Positions 49,125-59,600 of a stretch of DNA of 64,000 nt are shown here, piece by piece. The stretch covers positions 1-64,000 of the forward strand of contig CANRDT010000005.1 in NCBI GenBank assembly GCA_947629455.1, in the 5' to 3' direction. The DNA is from an uncultured Ruminococcus sp. Lineage in GTDB: Bacteria > Bacillota > Clostridia > Oscillospirales > Ruminococcaceae. Position 1 is the stretch's first letter. Every line of letters starts with the position of its first letter. The notes under the pieces were generated by a model. That model made no database searches. It worked only from the letters and a program-made list of their open reading frames with translations, and was not told the origin of the DNA. A program made the translations under genes and the position numbers.

Positions 49125-50045
49125 ATGAAATTTAAAGAATATTTGCCGTTATATATGCAGACATATCAGACTGTAAACAGCAGAGAACACGAAATGTACA
49201 TAAGAAATTATTTACTGGACGATTTAGGAGAAATGGAGCTTTGCGACATAAAGCCGGTTCATATAATGCTCTGTCTTGCAAAATGCGACAAGCATATGAG
49301 ATCGTCCGGTTCAGTCAAAAAAGTATGCTCAGACGCCAAAAAGATAATGCGGACAGCTTATGCTAATGATCTTATTGATAAAGACATCAGCGCAGGTATT
49401 GTGTTTAAGCCTGTCACACGTCCTAACGACCGCAAAAAGCCTAAATGTTTTACCGAAAGTGAATTGCATTTTCTTTTTCTTGAAGACAGTTTTGTAAGTG
49501 ATATGTTTCGTTTTCAGTACCTTTGCGGACTTCGCGCCGAGGAGCTTTTGGCGCTCAAATGGGAAAATATCACTAAAAAGAATGACCGCATATATATCAC
49601 CATAAGCGCGGCTATTTGCAATGACGGCGGCAGGAGATATTATAAAGAAGATACTAAAACACATCATTTCCGTACTATTCCGTTAAGTGCGGAGGCTGTT
49701 GAGCTTTTATCCGGATTGCCCAGATATTCCGGTAATCCGTTTGTATTTGCCAACAACTTCAAACAGCGCAGCGGCGATCATCTTACACATTCATTTCATT
49801 TTCACAACTGGCAAAAATTTTGGTACAGACGTGACACCGAATATTTTCAAAAATACGGTATTCATTTGCCTTATCTTTCTCCTCACCATTTGCGTCACTC
49901 GTTTGCAGTTCATTCCCTTGAACACGGAATGTCGCTTGCCGACTTGTCATTATATCTTGGTCACTGCGATACTGCTACGACTACACGATACTATGTTGCC
50001 GGTCGTTATGACTTTTTACAAGCTCCGAGCCTTATAACTAAATAA
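49125..50045 (+). CDS. int: Tyrosine recombinase / phage integrase
   Basis: LCGLRAEELLALKWENI, HHLRHSFAVHSLEHGMSLADLSLYLGHCDTATTTRYYV catalytic signatures; adjacent to attR. Confidence 0.96.
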   Translation: MKFKEYLPLYMQTYQTVNSREHEMYIRNYLLDDLGEMELCDIKPVHIMLCLAKCDKHMRSSGSVKKVCSDAKKIMRTAYANDLIDKDISAGIVFKPVTRPNDRKKPKCFTESELHFLFLEDSFVSDMFRFQYLCGLRAEELLALKWENITKKNDRIYITISAAICNDGGRRYYKEDTKTHHFRTIPLSAEAVELLSGLPRYSGNPFVFANNFKQRSGDHLTHSFHFHNWQKFWYRRDTEYFQKYGIHLPYLSPHHLRHSFAVHSLEHGMSLADLSLYLGHCDTATTTRYYVAGRYDFLQAPSLITK

Positions 50046-50106
50046 TCTCTTGCGGATTTGTACAAACTGTGTACAAGTCCGCTTTTTTTACTAAAAATCG
50101 GACTTT

Positions 50107-50183
50107 TGGTGCGCCTGACAGGAATTGAACCTGCGGCCTTCGGAGTCGGAGTCCGACGCTCTATCCAACTGAGCTACAGACGC
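50107..50183 (-). tRNA. tRNA-Arg (anticodon CCG), CCA encoded
   Basis: Reverse complement GCGTCTGTAGCTCAGTTGGATAGAGCGTCGGACTCCGACTCCGAAGGCCGCAGGTTCAATTCCTGTCAGGCGCACCA folds as a cloverleaf; loop CTCCGAC gives anticodon CCG. Confidence 0.97.
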
Positions 50184-50292
50184 ATACTCCCCCCCACCGC
50201 GCTGCCGAAATACCCGACAGCACGCGGTTTCAGGGATACAAATCAAAATATCAAAATCAAAATCAAAATATCAAAAATATCCTGCCCCGACT

Positions 50293-52248
50293 TTACCTTA
50301 TCTTCGTGCCGCAGGGCAGCGACTGATCGGGGAAAATAACGCTCGCTCCGCCCTCGGCAGTGTCCGCCGCACAAATCATTCCGTTCGATTCCACACCGCA
50401 AAGGGTAACGGGCTTGAGATTTGCAACGACGATGACCTTCTTACCGACCAGATCTTCGGGCGCGTACCACTGCGCTATGCCGGAAACTACCTGCCTGCCG
50501 CCCATACCGTCGTCAAGCTGCAAACAAAGCAGTTTCTTTGACCTCTTCACCTTTTCACACGACTTGACCAACGCCACACGCAGATCGACTTTCGCAAAAT
50601 CATCTATTGCGATCTGCTCTTCAAGAGGCGCAGGCTCAAATCCGCTTTCGGCTTTGTCAGCGGCATTTTCATTGTTTCTGCCGATAATGCCGTTAAGCTC
50701 GTCTATCTCCTTGTCAACGTCTATCCTCGGGAAAATTATCTCTCCCTTGCACACCTTTACGTCCGCAGAAAGTACGCCGAACTTCCCTGCATTTTCATAA
50801 GTTATATCGCTCTCTGCCGCGCCGATCTGCTCCCAGACTTTCGGCATTGTCTCGGGCATAAAACAGCTGAGCAGCGTTGACGCTATCCTTATTGATTCAA
50901 GCAGATTGTAAAGCACCGCGGCAAGACGCGCCTTTTTGCTCTCGTCCTTTCCGAGTATCCACGGAGTAGTTTCATCGATATACTTATTCGCCCTCGATAC
51001 CAGCTTGAATATCTCGGCAAGCGCATTGTTGAGCTGATATTTTTCGATATACTCGTCCACCCTGCCGCGCAGACTTTCAGCCTCGGCAATAAGTGAATCG
51101 TCAACATCTTCCTTTTCGCGCTGTACGGGAAGTCTGCCGCCGAAATACTTGTCCGCCATAGCCACGGTACGGGATACCAGATTGCCGAGACCGTTGGCAA
51201 GATCGGCATTTATACGGGTTATCATTATCTCGTTTGAGAATGAGCTGTCCGCGCCGAGGGGCATTTCACGGAGAATGTGATACCTGATAGCGTCCGCTCC
51301 GTATCTTTTGCCAAGCACAAACGGATCTACCACGTTGCCCATAGACTTCGACATTTTCTGACCGTTGAAAGATATCCAGCCGTGTACCACAAGGTGCTTT
51401 GGCAGAGGAAGATCGAGCGCCATAAGCATAGCCGGCCAGATTATCGCGTGAAAACGTGTGATGTCCTTTGCGACCATATGGATATTGGCAGGCCAGAAGC
51501 GTTCAAAATCATCATATGCGTCATTGAGATAACCGAGCGCGGAAATATAGTTTGAAAGTGCGTCTATCCACACATACACAACGTGTTTATCGTCAAAAGT
51601 CACGGGTATTCCCCATTTGAAAGTGGTTCGGGAAACGCACACGTCCTCAAGACCGGGTCTTATGAAATTATTCACAAGCTCCGTTGCTCTGCCCGACGGG
51701 ATAAGATAATCCGTTTCGGTAAGAAGTTTTTCTATTCGATCGGCAAAAGGCGAGATCTTAAAGAAGTAAGCCTCCTCCTTAGCCTGAGTCACTTCGCGGT
51801 GACATTCGGGACAGCAGCCGTTTTCGTCAAGCTGACTTTCCGTCCAGAAGCTTTCGCAGGGGGTGCAGTATTTTCCCGAATACTCGCCCTTGTAGATATA
51901 TCCCTTGTCGTAGAGCGCTTTAAAAATTTTCTGTACCGTTTCAACGTGATAATCGTCCGTCGTGCGGATATAGCGGTCGTAGCTGATATTCATAAAGCTC
52001 CAGAGTTTTTTGAACACCGCGACGATCTCGTCCACATATTCCTTTGGGGTAATTCCCTTTTCGGCGGCTTTCTGTTCTATTTTAAGACCGTGCTCGTCCG
52101 TTCCCGTGAGGAAGATGACGTCATATCCCTGCATACGTTTATATCTTGCGATCGCGTCGCAGGCTACGGTGGTGTAGCAGGTGCCTATATGCGGATTTCC
52201 CGACGGGTAATAGATCGGCGTTGTAATATAAAAAGGCTGTTTACTCAT
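50293..52248 (-). CDS. metG: Methionyl-tRNA synthetase with C-terminal tRNA-binding domain
   Basis: YITTPIYYPSGNPHIGTCYTTVACDAIARYKRMQGYDVIFLTGTDEHGLKIEQ; KMSKSMGNVVDP; C-terminal FAKVDLRVALVKSCEKVKRSKKLLCLQLDDG. Confidence 0.98.
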   Translation of the reverse strand: MSKQPFYITTPIYYPSGNPHIGTCYTTVACDAIARYKRMQGYDVIFLTGTDEHGLKIEQKAAEKGITPKEYVDEIVAVFKKLWSFMNISYDRYIRTTDDYHVETVQKIFKALYDKGYIYKGEYSGKYCTPCESFWTESQLDENGCCPECHREVTQAKEEAYFFKISPFADRIEKLLTETDYLIPSGRATELVNNFIRPGLEDVCVSRTTFKWGIPVTFDDKHVVYVWIDALSNYISALGYLNDAYDDFERFWPANIHMVAKDITRFHAIIWPAMLMALDLPLPKHLVVHGWISFNGQKMSKSMGNVVDPFVLGKRYGADAIRYHILREMPLGADSSFSNEIMITRINADLANGLGNLVSRTVAMADKYFGGRLPVQREKEDVDDSLIAEAESLRGRVDEYIEKYQLNNALAEIFKLVSRANKYIDETTPWILGKDESKKARLAAVLYNLLESIRIASTLLSCFMPETMPKVWEQIGAAESDITYENAGKFGVLSADVKVCKGEIIFPRIDVDKEIDELNGIIGRNNENAADKAESGFEPAPLEEQIAIDDFAKVDLRVALVKSCEKVKRSKKLLCLQLDDGMGGRQVVSGIAQWYAPEDLVGKKVIVVANLKPVTLCGVESNGMICAADTAEGGASVIFPDQSLPCGTKIR

Positions 52249-52360
52249 AAAAATGCTCCTCGATAATTATTTGTCAGTATTAATTATACAACATTTTTTC
52301 TTTGTAGTCAAGTAGCAATTGCTTTGATCTCACGCTCCGCAGTTTTGGAGAAAACGAAGT

Positions 52361-53087
52361 CGGCATATTAAAAAGGTTTTCGCCAAGCCTTTTCCTTAAA
52401 AAGGCTTGCAGAGTCAAGGGACAGCGTCCCTTGTCGCCGTCCGCAGACGGCGAAATTCCCCTGCCGCCTGCGTCCGCAAGGGGTGAATTTCAAAACAGTC
52501 CTGTGGACTGTTTTGAAAGAGGGGACGACCTGCAAGAAGGGCGTCCCCTAAGTATGGCGGTATAAATTTTCTCTCCGCCATTTATGGCGGAGGGGAATAT
52601 TTTCTTTATGTAAAAATATCCATGGACAAAGAGCTGTTCTCCCCCAATGGGGAAGAATAGCATTTAAATTATATCCGCAATATTTTCTGCAATAGGTGCG
52701 TCGCTGCTGCCATAAATGGCAGCTGTAACAAATGCCTTTCATAGTAGGGAAAGCGCTCTCTTGCAAGCGCTTTCCCTCTTACCAAACAGTCCGCCGGACT
52801 GTTTGGTAATTCACCCTTTTCAGAGCGCACCTCAAACGCTGCGCGTTTGAGCTAAAAGAAAATTTCCTTTGCCGACATTATGCGGTCGGCAATTTTTATT
52901 TTACTGCGTAAAATAAAAACCGGAAATTTCTTTCCCACAGATCATTAAAGTAATTGCCGCAGAAAATTTTAACCGCCCGATTTCCAAGGGCAGAACGCTC
53001 CACACGATGTGGAGGGCGACAAGCGCGCCCGCGCGAGGGCAGCCTTTTTAAGGAAAAGGCTTGATCCAAAACCTTTTTAATATGCCG
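52361..53087. mobile_element. 727-bp non-autonomous element with ~47-bp imperfect terminal inverted repeats
   Basis: Left CGGCATATTAAAAAGGTTTTCGCCAAGCCTTTTCCTTAAAAAGGCTT; reverse complement of right end CGGCATATTAAAAAGGTTTTGGATCAAGCCTTTTCCTTAAAAAGGCT; AGT on both sides. Confidence 0.7.
52725..52828. repeat. 104-bp repeat, inverted copy at 63465-63568
   Basis: GTAACAAATGCCTTTCATAGTAGGGAAAGCGCTCTCTTGCAAGCGCTTTCCCTCTT...TTCACCCTTTTCAGAGCGC matches the reverse complement of 63465-63568 with few mismatches. Confidence 0.95.
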
Positions 53088-53139
53088 AGTTTATTTTCAC
53101 CGTGAGTGCGGCGCGTGAAATCAGTCTGCAAAACAACTT

Positions 53140-54570
53140 TTACTTATTATCGTTTTCTTTCTTATGCTCATTTTCAAACTTCTCGGTGCGGTTTTTCAGC
53201 TTGCGCAGAGCGTAGCCCTCCTTGATCTCCGCCTTGGTGCGTTCGATAGCCAGAGCATTATCGGGAATATCCTTAGTGATAGTAGAGCCTGCCGCCGTGT
53301 ACGCTCCCTTGCCCACGCGGACGGGCGCGACAAGATTTGTATTACAGCCGATAAACGCATTGTCCTCGATGACCGTGCGGAATTTCTTGTCGCCGTTGTA
53401 ATTCACCGTCACTACTCCGCAGCCGAAGTTGACATTCGCGCCCACGTCCGAATCGCCGATATAAGTAAGGTGCGCCACTGCGGTATATTCGCCGATAGTG
53501 GAATTTTTGATCTCCACAAAATCGCCTATCTTAACGCCTTTTTTAATATGCGAATTAGGACGCAGCTGAACGTAAGGACCTATCTTCACATCGTCCTCAA
53601 CGACCGAATCATATGCCTGAACATTGTTGAGATTTACGTTATTTCCTATTTTGGTATTTTCAATAATGCAGTTGTTGCCGATAACGCAGTTTTCGCCGAT
53701 CTCGGTATTGCCGCGCAGGATAACTCCCGAATGGATTATAGTACCCTGACCGATCTTCACGCTGTTGCCGACTGAAACGCCGTCCGTACAGCAAAATTCA
53801 ATACCCTCGTCAAGCCATTTACCGATTATTTCACTTCGCGCCACGTCGTTTAGCATAAGCAGTCCCCTGCGGTCGTTCGCGCCGAGAACAACATTCGGAT
53901 TGCCCGAAATATATGCGTCGGCGATCTTGCCCTTGCCGATCATAAGCTCCACGCAGTCGGTGAGATAGTACTCTCCCTGCGCATTTTCGGGCTTTATCTC
54001 AAAGAGGACTTCCAGCAGGTCGGCAGTCCTGAACCAGTAGCAGCCGCTGTTGACTTCGGTTATCGCCAGCTGGTAGGGCGAACAGTCCTTATGCTCCACG
54101 ATACCGCTGATACCCTCTTCGCTGCGGACTATCCTGCCGTAGCCCGTGGGGTCTTCCACGCGAGCGGTAACGACGGTAACGCTGCAGCCGCGCGTTTCGT
54201 GAAGTTCAAGAGCGTCGATTATCGTTTCGGGGTCTATAAGCGGAGCGTCGCCGCACAGCACAAGGGTGTTGCCGTCCTTATGCGCCTGCAAAAAATCCTT
54301 CGCCTGCATTACCGCGTGACCCGTACCAAGGCGTTCCTCCTGCATTACGGTGGTTATATCCGCCCTTGAATTTCTCGCCGCGAGGAAATCGTCTATCTGC
54401 TGTGCCTCATAGCCCTTTACCACGCAGACATCGTTTATTCCTGCATTTTCGCAGGCGGTTATTACCCATTCGAGCATGGGTTCGCCGATAACGCTGCAAA
54501 GCACCTTGGGTTTCTTGGTTTTCATACGTTTTCCCTGTCCGCCGGCAAGAATGATAACATTATTTTCCAT
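53140..54570 (-). CDS. glmU: Bifunctional UDP-GlcNAc pyrophosphorylase / glucosamine-1-phosphate acetyltransferase
   Basis: MENNVIILAGGQGKRMKTKKPKVLCSVIGEPMLEWVI; hexapeptide repeats; HLTYIGDSDVGANVNFGCGVVTVNYNGDKKFRTVIEDNAFIGCNTNLVAPV. Confidence 0.98.
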   Translation of the reverse strand: MENNVIILAGGQGKRMKTKKPKVLCSVIGEPMLEWVITACENAGINDVCVVKGYEAQQIDDFLAARNSRADITTVMQEERLGTGHAVMQAKDFLQAHKDGNTLVLCGDAPLIDPETIIDALELHETRGCSVTVVTARVEDPTGYGRIVRSEEGISGIVEHKDCSPYQLAITEVNSGCYWFRTADLLEVLFEIKPENAQGEYYLTDCVELMIGKGKIADAYISGNPNVVLGANDRRGLLMLNDVARSEIIGKWLDEGIEFCCTDGVSVGNSVKIGQGTIIHSGVILRGNTEIGENCVIGNNCIIENTKIGNNVNLNNVQAYDSVVEDDVKIGPYVQLRPNSHIKKGVKIGDFVEIKNSTIGEYTAVAHLTYIGDSDVGANVNFGCGVVTVNYNGDKKFRTVIEDNAFIGCNTNLVAPVRVGKGAYTAAGSTITKDIPDNALAIERTKAEIKEGYALRKLKNRTEKFENEHKKENDNK

Positions 54571-54910
54571 ATGCAAGACCTCATTTTCAAGATAATATTG
54601 TTTTATATATTATATAATATTTTGCTCTGTTCGTCAATAGACAAATTTCAGCGTTCGCGGAAGTGAAATTTCAAAATACTGTTCGGCGGCTGGGGTCATT
54701 TTACGCCCGAAGTGCTTATAACGGCGAGGAAACAGCATTTAAGGGTGTATTCTCCGCCAACGGCGGAAAATATAACAAAAATCTTGCAAAACTGCACGGA
54801 ATAATATTTTAAAATATGCGCCGCAGGCGCTCCTTGTCTTACCTCTTACCTCTTAAAAGCGCAGCGCTCTTACTTCTTCGGAAATCAAAAATTGGTTTCC
54901 GTAGGACAGC

Positions 54911-55144
54911 TCAGCGGTTTATGCCTTTAACGTTCGTCCTGCCGAGGATATAATCCGTGGAAACGTTATAAAAATCGGCAAGAATAAGCAGATGTTCGAC
55001 GGGGATAGTTCTCACTCCCCTCTCATAACGCGAATATACCGTTTGACTTGTAAATAAAATTTCAGCTATCTGCGTCTGATTAAGATCGGCGTCCTCCCTC
55101 AGATCGCGAAGTCTTTGAAAATACACGCTTATTCCTCCCACCAT
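54911..55144 (-). CDS. XRE-family HTH transcriptional regulator
   Basis: LRDLREDADLNQTQIAEILFTSQTVYSRYERGVRTIPVEHLLILADFYNVSTDYILGRT. Confidence 0.93.
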   Translation of the reverse strand: MVGGISVYFQRLRDLREDADLNQTQIAEILFTSQTVYSRYERGVRTIPVEHLLILADFYNVSTDYILGRTNVKGINR

Positions 55145-55383
55145 ATTTTAGTACTGATTGGTACTATTGACTTTATCATATTTATGTGCGGTTTTGCATT
55201 CTCTAAAACCAAACGGTCTTATGATTTGTTGTTTAAATTGTCGGGAAACGAATGTGATTATTTGGTGAAAATGTCGAAAATGTTTTTAGTACCATATGAT
55301 ACTATTGACAATGCGTGATATGGTGGTGTATAATCATTTTAGTATCAATTGATACTAAACATATACGGAAAAGGGGAAAATAA

Positions 55384-55833
55384 ATGTATTGTAAAAAATG
55401 CGGTAAAGAGTGTTCGGATTCTGCCAAATTCTGCGGTAATTGCGGTCAGCCGTTTAATGATGAAAGTACAGTTGCAACACCGATAAATGCTAACACAGCA
55501 GGCAATGCAAAAGTTGTCGTTAGAAGAAGTAAACCGATGATTATTTTTGGTATTATTTTTATTCTTGCTGCGGCAATATCATTGTATTTCTTTTATCAAG
55601 GATATGAAAATGCCGAAAGATGCTATTATTACTATATTGACGCTCCTGACGATTATTACTTGGGTGATGGTATGTTTAAAAATAATAGCCAATCAAATTT
55701 ACAAGGTGCAAGAACAAGACAATCAGATATGCAAATGTATAAAACGCTGATGATAGTTGTCAGTGGCGGTTGCGGCGCAATAGGCATATTATTAATATGT
55801 TTAGGTGCTATCAAAAAGCCGAGATACAAATAA
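55384..55833 (+). CDS. Zinc-ribbon domain membrane protein
   Basis: MYCKKCGKECSDSAKFCGNCGQPF plus two TM segments. Confidence 0.85.
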   Translation: MYCKKCGKECSDSAKFCGNCGQPFNDESTVATPINANTAGNAKVVVRRSKPMIIFGIIFILAAAISLYFFYQGYENAERCYYYYIDAPDDYYLGDGMFKNNSQSNLQGARTRQSDMQMYKTLMIVVSGGCGAIGILLICLGAIKKPRYK

Positions 55834-55973
55834 ATTTAATAATTTCCTTGCAAAAAAATCTCGTCTGTGCTATAATATAAGCATAGGCGAGTTTTATTTT
55901 AACAGCCGTATCAGGGCGAAAACAGGCGGATTTCCTGTGATCGTCCGTTTTGTGCTGTCAGGAGTGTGTTACA

Positions 55974-56597
55974 ATGAGTATATGGGACGTTTTTGAACGT
56001 ATATCGGCGCAAAAGAATACCGCCGGAAAACCGGAGTACATCGTCTGCGGACTGGGCAACCCCGGCATAAAATATGAACAGACGCGCCACAACGCAGGAT
56101 TTATGGCGATCGCCGCTCTGGAGGAAGAACTCGGGTTCAGGACGGAGACCTACAAATTCAAGGCAAAGACCGCCGCCGTGACTATCGCGGAGAAAAACTG
56201 CCTTGTTATGAGACCCGAAACGTTTATGAACAACAGCGGCGAGGCGGTCAGTCAGGCGATGAATTTCTACAAGATACCGATAGAAAACGTCATCGTCATC
56301 TTTGACGACATCTCCCTCGAGCCGGGACATATGCGCATACGCAGAAAAGGCTCGGCAGGGGGGCATAACGGCATAAAGAGCATTATCGAGCTGTGCGGTT
56401 CGGAGGATTTTCCGCGCATAAAGCTCGGCGTCGGCGCAAAGCCGTCCCCCGAATACGATCTTGCCGATTGGGTGCTCGGCAGATTTTCCGACGGCGACCG
56501 CGCACTCCTGAACGACGCGCTCAAAAATGTACGCGCGGCGGTCGAACTTATCCTCGGCGGCGGCATCGCGCAGGCGATGAATCTCTACAACCGCTGA
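55974..56597 (+). CDS. pth: Peptidyl-tRNA hydrolase
   Basis: YIVCGLGNPGIKYEQTRHNAGFMAIAAL; LVMRPETFMNNSGEAVSQAMNFYKI; RRKGSAGGHNGIKSI. Confidence 0.97.
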   Translation: MSIWDVFERISAQKNTAGKPEYIVCGLGNPGIKYEQTRHNAGFMAIAALEEELGFRTETYKFKAKTAAVTIAEKNCLVMRPETFMNNSGEAVSQAMNFYKIPIENVIVIFDDISLEPGHMRIRRKGSAGGHNGIKSIIELCGSEDFPRIKLGVGAKPSPEYDLADWVLGRFSDGDRALLNDALKNVRAAVELILGGGIAQAMNLYNR

Positions 56598-56622
56598 ATC
56601 GGCACAATTTGCGGAGGAATTT

Positions 56623-59600
56623 ATGGAGCTTTTTCTGAAAATGTGCGGCGAAATGCCGTTTTATAAAGAACTTGAAAGGGCGGTGCGCGGCTCGTTTACC
56701 CCCTGTGCGCTTACGGGAGTTTCAAATATTCATAAAGCGCAGCTGTGCGGCGCACTTTCCGCACTTGAAAAGGTGCTTGTCATATGCGACGACGAATCCG
56801 CCTGCACAAGGCTCGTCGATGATATAAACGCGCTCTTCGGGGAAAACAGCGCGGCGCTTTTTCCTGCAAGGGATCTCAATTTCGCTTATATGGAGGGTAT
56901 CTCGCGCGAGTACGAACACAAGCGGATAGAAACTCTCTCGCGGATAATGTCGGGCGGCTGCCGTATTGCGGCGGCGTCGGTGGAATCGGTAATGCAGGGG
57001 ACTATCCCTCCCGAAACGCTGAGAAAATACTCCTTTGAACTTTGCAGCGGCGCACAGGTGGATACCACGGAACTTGCGCGTTCTCTTGTGGAGGCGGGAT
57101 ACAGCCGCACGGAGCAGGTGGAGGGTCAGGCGCAGTTTGCGATAAGGGGTTCTATCGTGGATATTTTTCCCGTACAGGAAAGCAGACCCGTGCGGATAGA
57201 ACTCTGGGGCGACGAGATAGATACGGTTTCATATTTTGATACGCAGTCGCAGAGGAGGAGCGACCCGATCGACAGGATAACCGTCTCCCCTGCACTGGAG
57301 ATACTCTTTTTGCAGAATGAACTTGAAGATAAGCTGACAAAGCTGTACTCGTCCGTAAAGGGACGCAGCGCGGAAAAGATAAAAGAGCATATCAGTAAGG
57401 ATATAGACCGCGTGCAAAGCGGCATTGCGCTGACAAATTCGGATAAATATTACACTCTCGCCTACGACAGAACGTACACTCTTTTTGATTATTTTCAGGG
57501 CGGTATCTGCGTTTTCAGCGAATATCAGAACTGCTGCGAAAGAGCGAAAGACGTGCTGGCAAAGGAGCGCGAAGATCTTAAACTTATGTACGACGACGGT
57601 GTGCTTTTCAAAAGGCTGGAGGGATTCTGCACCGACTTTACTGCGGTAAAGGTCAGCGCAGAGAAAATGCAGTCCGTTTATATGGACACTTTTATGCGTT
57701 CGCACAACGATGTGAAATTCAAAAAGCTTATCAATGCCGACTGCCGTCAGACGGGCGTGTGGGGAGGAAATATAATCCACCTTGCGGAGGAACTGAAAGG
57801 GTTCTCGGAACAGGGTTACTGCACCGCCGTGCTGGCAGGTTCGGAAAAGACGCTGCCGATCATCGCGAAAGATCTGGCGGAGCAGGGTCTTGACGCGCGG
57901 ATAATGACGGAACAGAGCGAGATACTCCCGGGCGTGGTGTGGCTGACAACGGGAAGTCTTTCGGGCGGATTTGATTATCCGGATATAAAATGCGCCGCCA
58001 TAACGCAGATGAAAGCTATGACGGCGAAAAAGAAATTCAAGAAAAAACACCGCCGCGGAGAGGAGATAAGCAGTCTTGCCGATATATCCCCCGGCGATCT
58101 GGTGGTACATTCGATGTACGGTATCGGCAGATTTGCAGGTATAAGAAATCTCGAAACGAACGGTGTGACAAAGGACTATATCAGCATAAAATACGCGGGA
58201 ACGGACGTGCTGTATGTGCCTGTGACGCAGCTCGATCTGGTGTCGCGGTATGTCGGACCGTCCGACGAAACTTCAGTGCGGCTGAATAAGCTCAATTCCG
58301 CGGAATGGAACAAGACTCGTTCGCGTGTGAGGTCGGCTGTAAAGGATATGGCGCAGGAGCTTATCAAACTGTACGCACAGCGGCAGACGGCTGAGGGGTA
58401 CGCGTTTTCTCCCGACAACGACTGGCAGAGGGATTTTGAGGAGCGGTTCGATTATCAGGAAACGGACGATCAGCTGAGGTCGGTGCGCGAGATCAAGGAG
58501 GATATGCAAAAGCCCGTGCCGATGGACAGACTGCTGTGCGGCGACGTAGGATTCGGCAAGACGGAAGTCGCGCTGAGAGCGGCTTTCAAGTGTATGCTCG
58601 ATTCAAAGCAGGCGGCTATACTCGTGCCTACCACGGTGCTTGCCTGGCAGCATTATCAGACGGCGGTAAAGCGTTTTGAGCATTTCCCGATAAAGGTGGA
58701 GCTGCTTTCAAGATTCCGCACTCCGGCGCAGCAGCAGCAGATAATCCGCGAGATAAAGCGCGGCACGGTCGATCTGGTCATCGGTACGCACAGGCTCGTG
58801 CAGAAAGATGTACAGTTTAAGGATCTCGGTCTGGTGATAGTGGACGAGGAGCAGCGGTTCGGCGTGGCGCATAAGGAGAAATTCAAGGAGAATTTTCACG
58901 GTGTGGACGTGCTTACACTTTCGGCTACACCGATACCGAGAACGCTCAATATGGCTCTGAGCGGAATACGAGATATGTCGGTCATTGAAGAACCTCCGCA
59001 GGATCGTCAGCCGATACAGACTTATGTCATAGAGCATGACGACGGAGTAGTTATACAGGCGATAAACAAGGAACTGCGGCGCGGCGGACAGGTGTACTAT
59101 ATCCACAACAGAGTGGAAACGATAGAAAGAACGGCGCTGAATCTTCAGGAAAAACTGCCGCAGGCAAGAATAGGCGTGGCGCACGGACAAATGGCTGAAA
59201 ATCAGCTTTCCGAGATCTGGCGGCAGCTTATCGACAGGGAGATAGACATTCTCGTCTGCACTACGATAATTGAAACGGGCGTGGACGTTCCGAATGTGAA
59301 TACGCTTATTATCGAGGACGCGGACAGGCTGGGGCTGTCGCAGCTTTATCAGCTGAGGGGACGTGTGGGACGTTCGAGCAGAAGGGCGTTCGCGTATTTT
59401 ACTTTCCGCAGGGGAAAGGTGCTGACGGAGGTCGCCTCAAAGCGGCTCAACGCGATAAAGGAATTTACCCAGTTCGGTTCGGGATTCCACATTGCGCTGC
59501 GCGATCTTGAGATAAGGGGCGCAGGGTCGGTGCTGAGCGGCAGGCAGCACGGTCATATGGAGGCTGTGGGGTATGATATGTACCTGCGGCTGCTGAATGA

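Larger units (their letters stand above)
42195..50156 (+). mobile_element. Inovirus-like (filamentous phage) prophage integrated in tRNA-Arg, ~7.9 kb
   Basis: Bounded by 50-bp att repeats; ssDNA-binding protein, pVIII-like coat, pIII-like adhesin, Zot ATPase, CRESS-like Rep, origin stem-loop, tyrosine integrase next to attR. Confidence 0.92.

Noticed and set aside
50889-52266. Long ORFs opposite metG, and similar ORFs opposite mfd, uvrC and folC
   Set aside because: Antisense ORFs in high-GC coding genes with no family motifs; the sense strand is clearly the gene.
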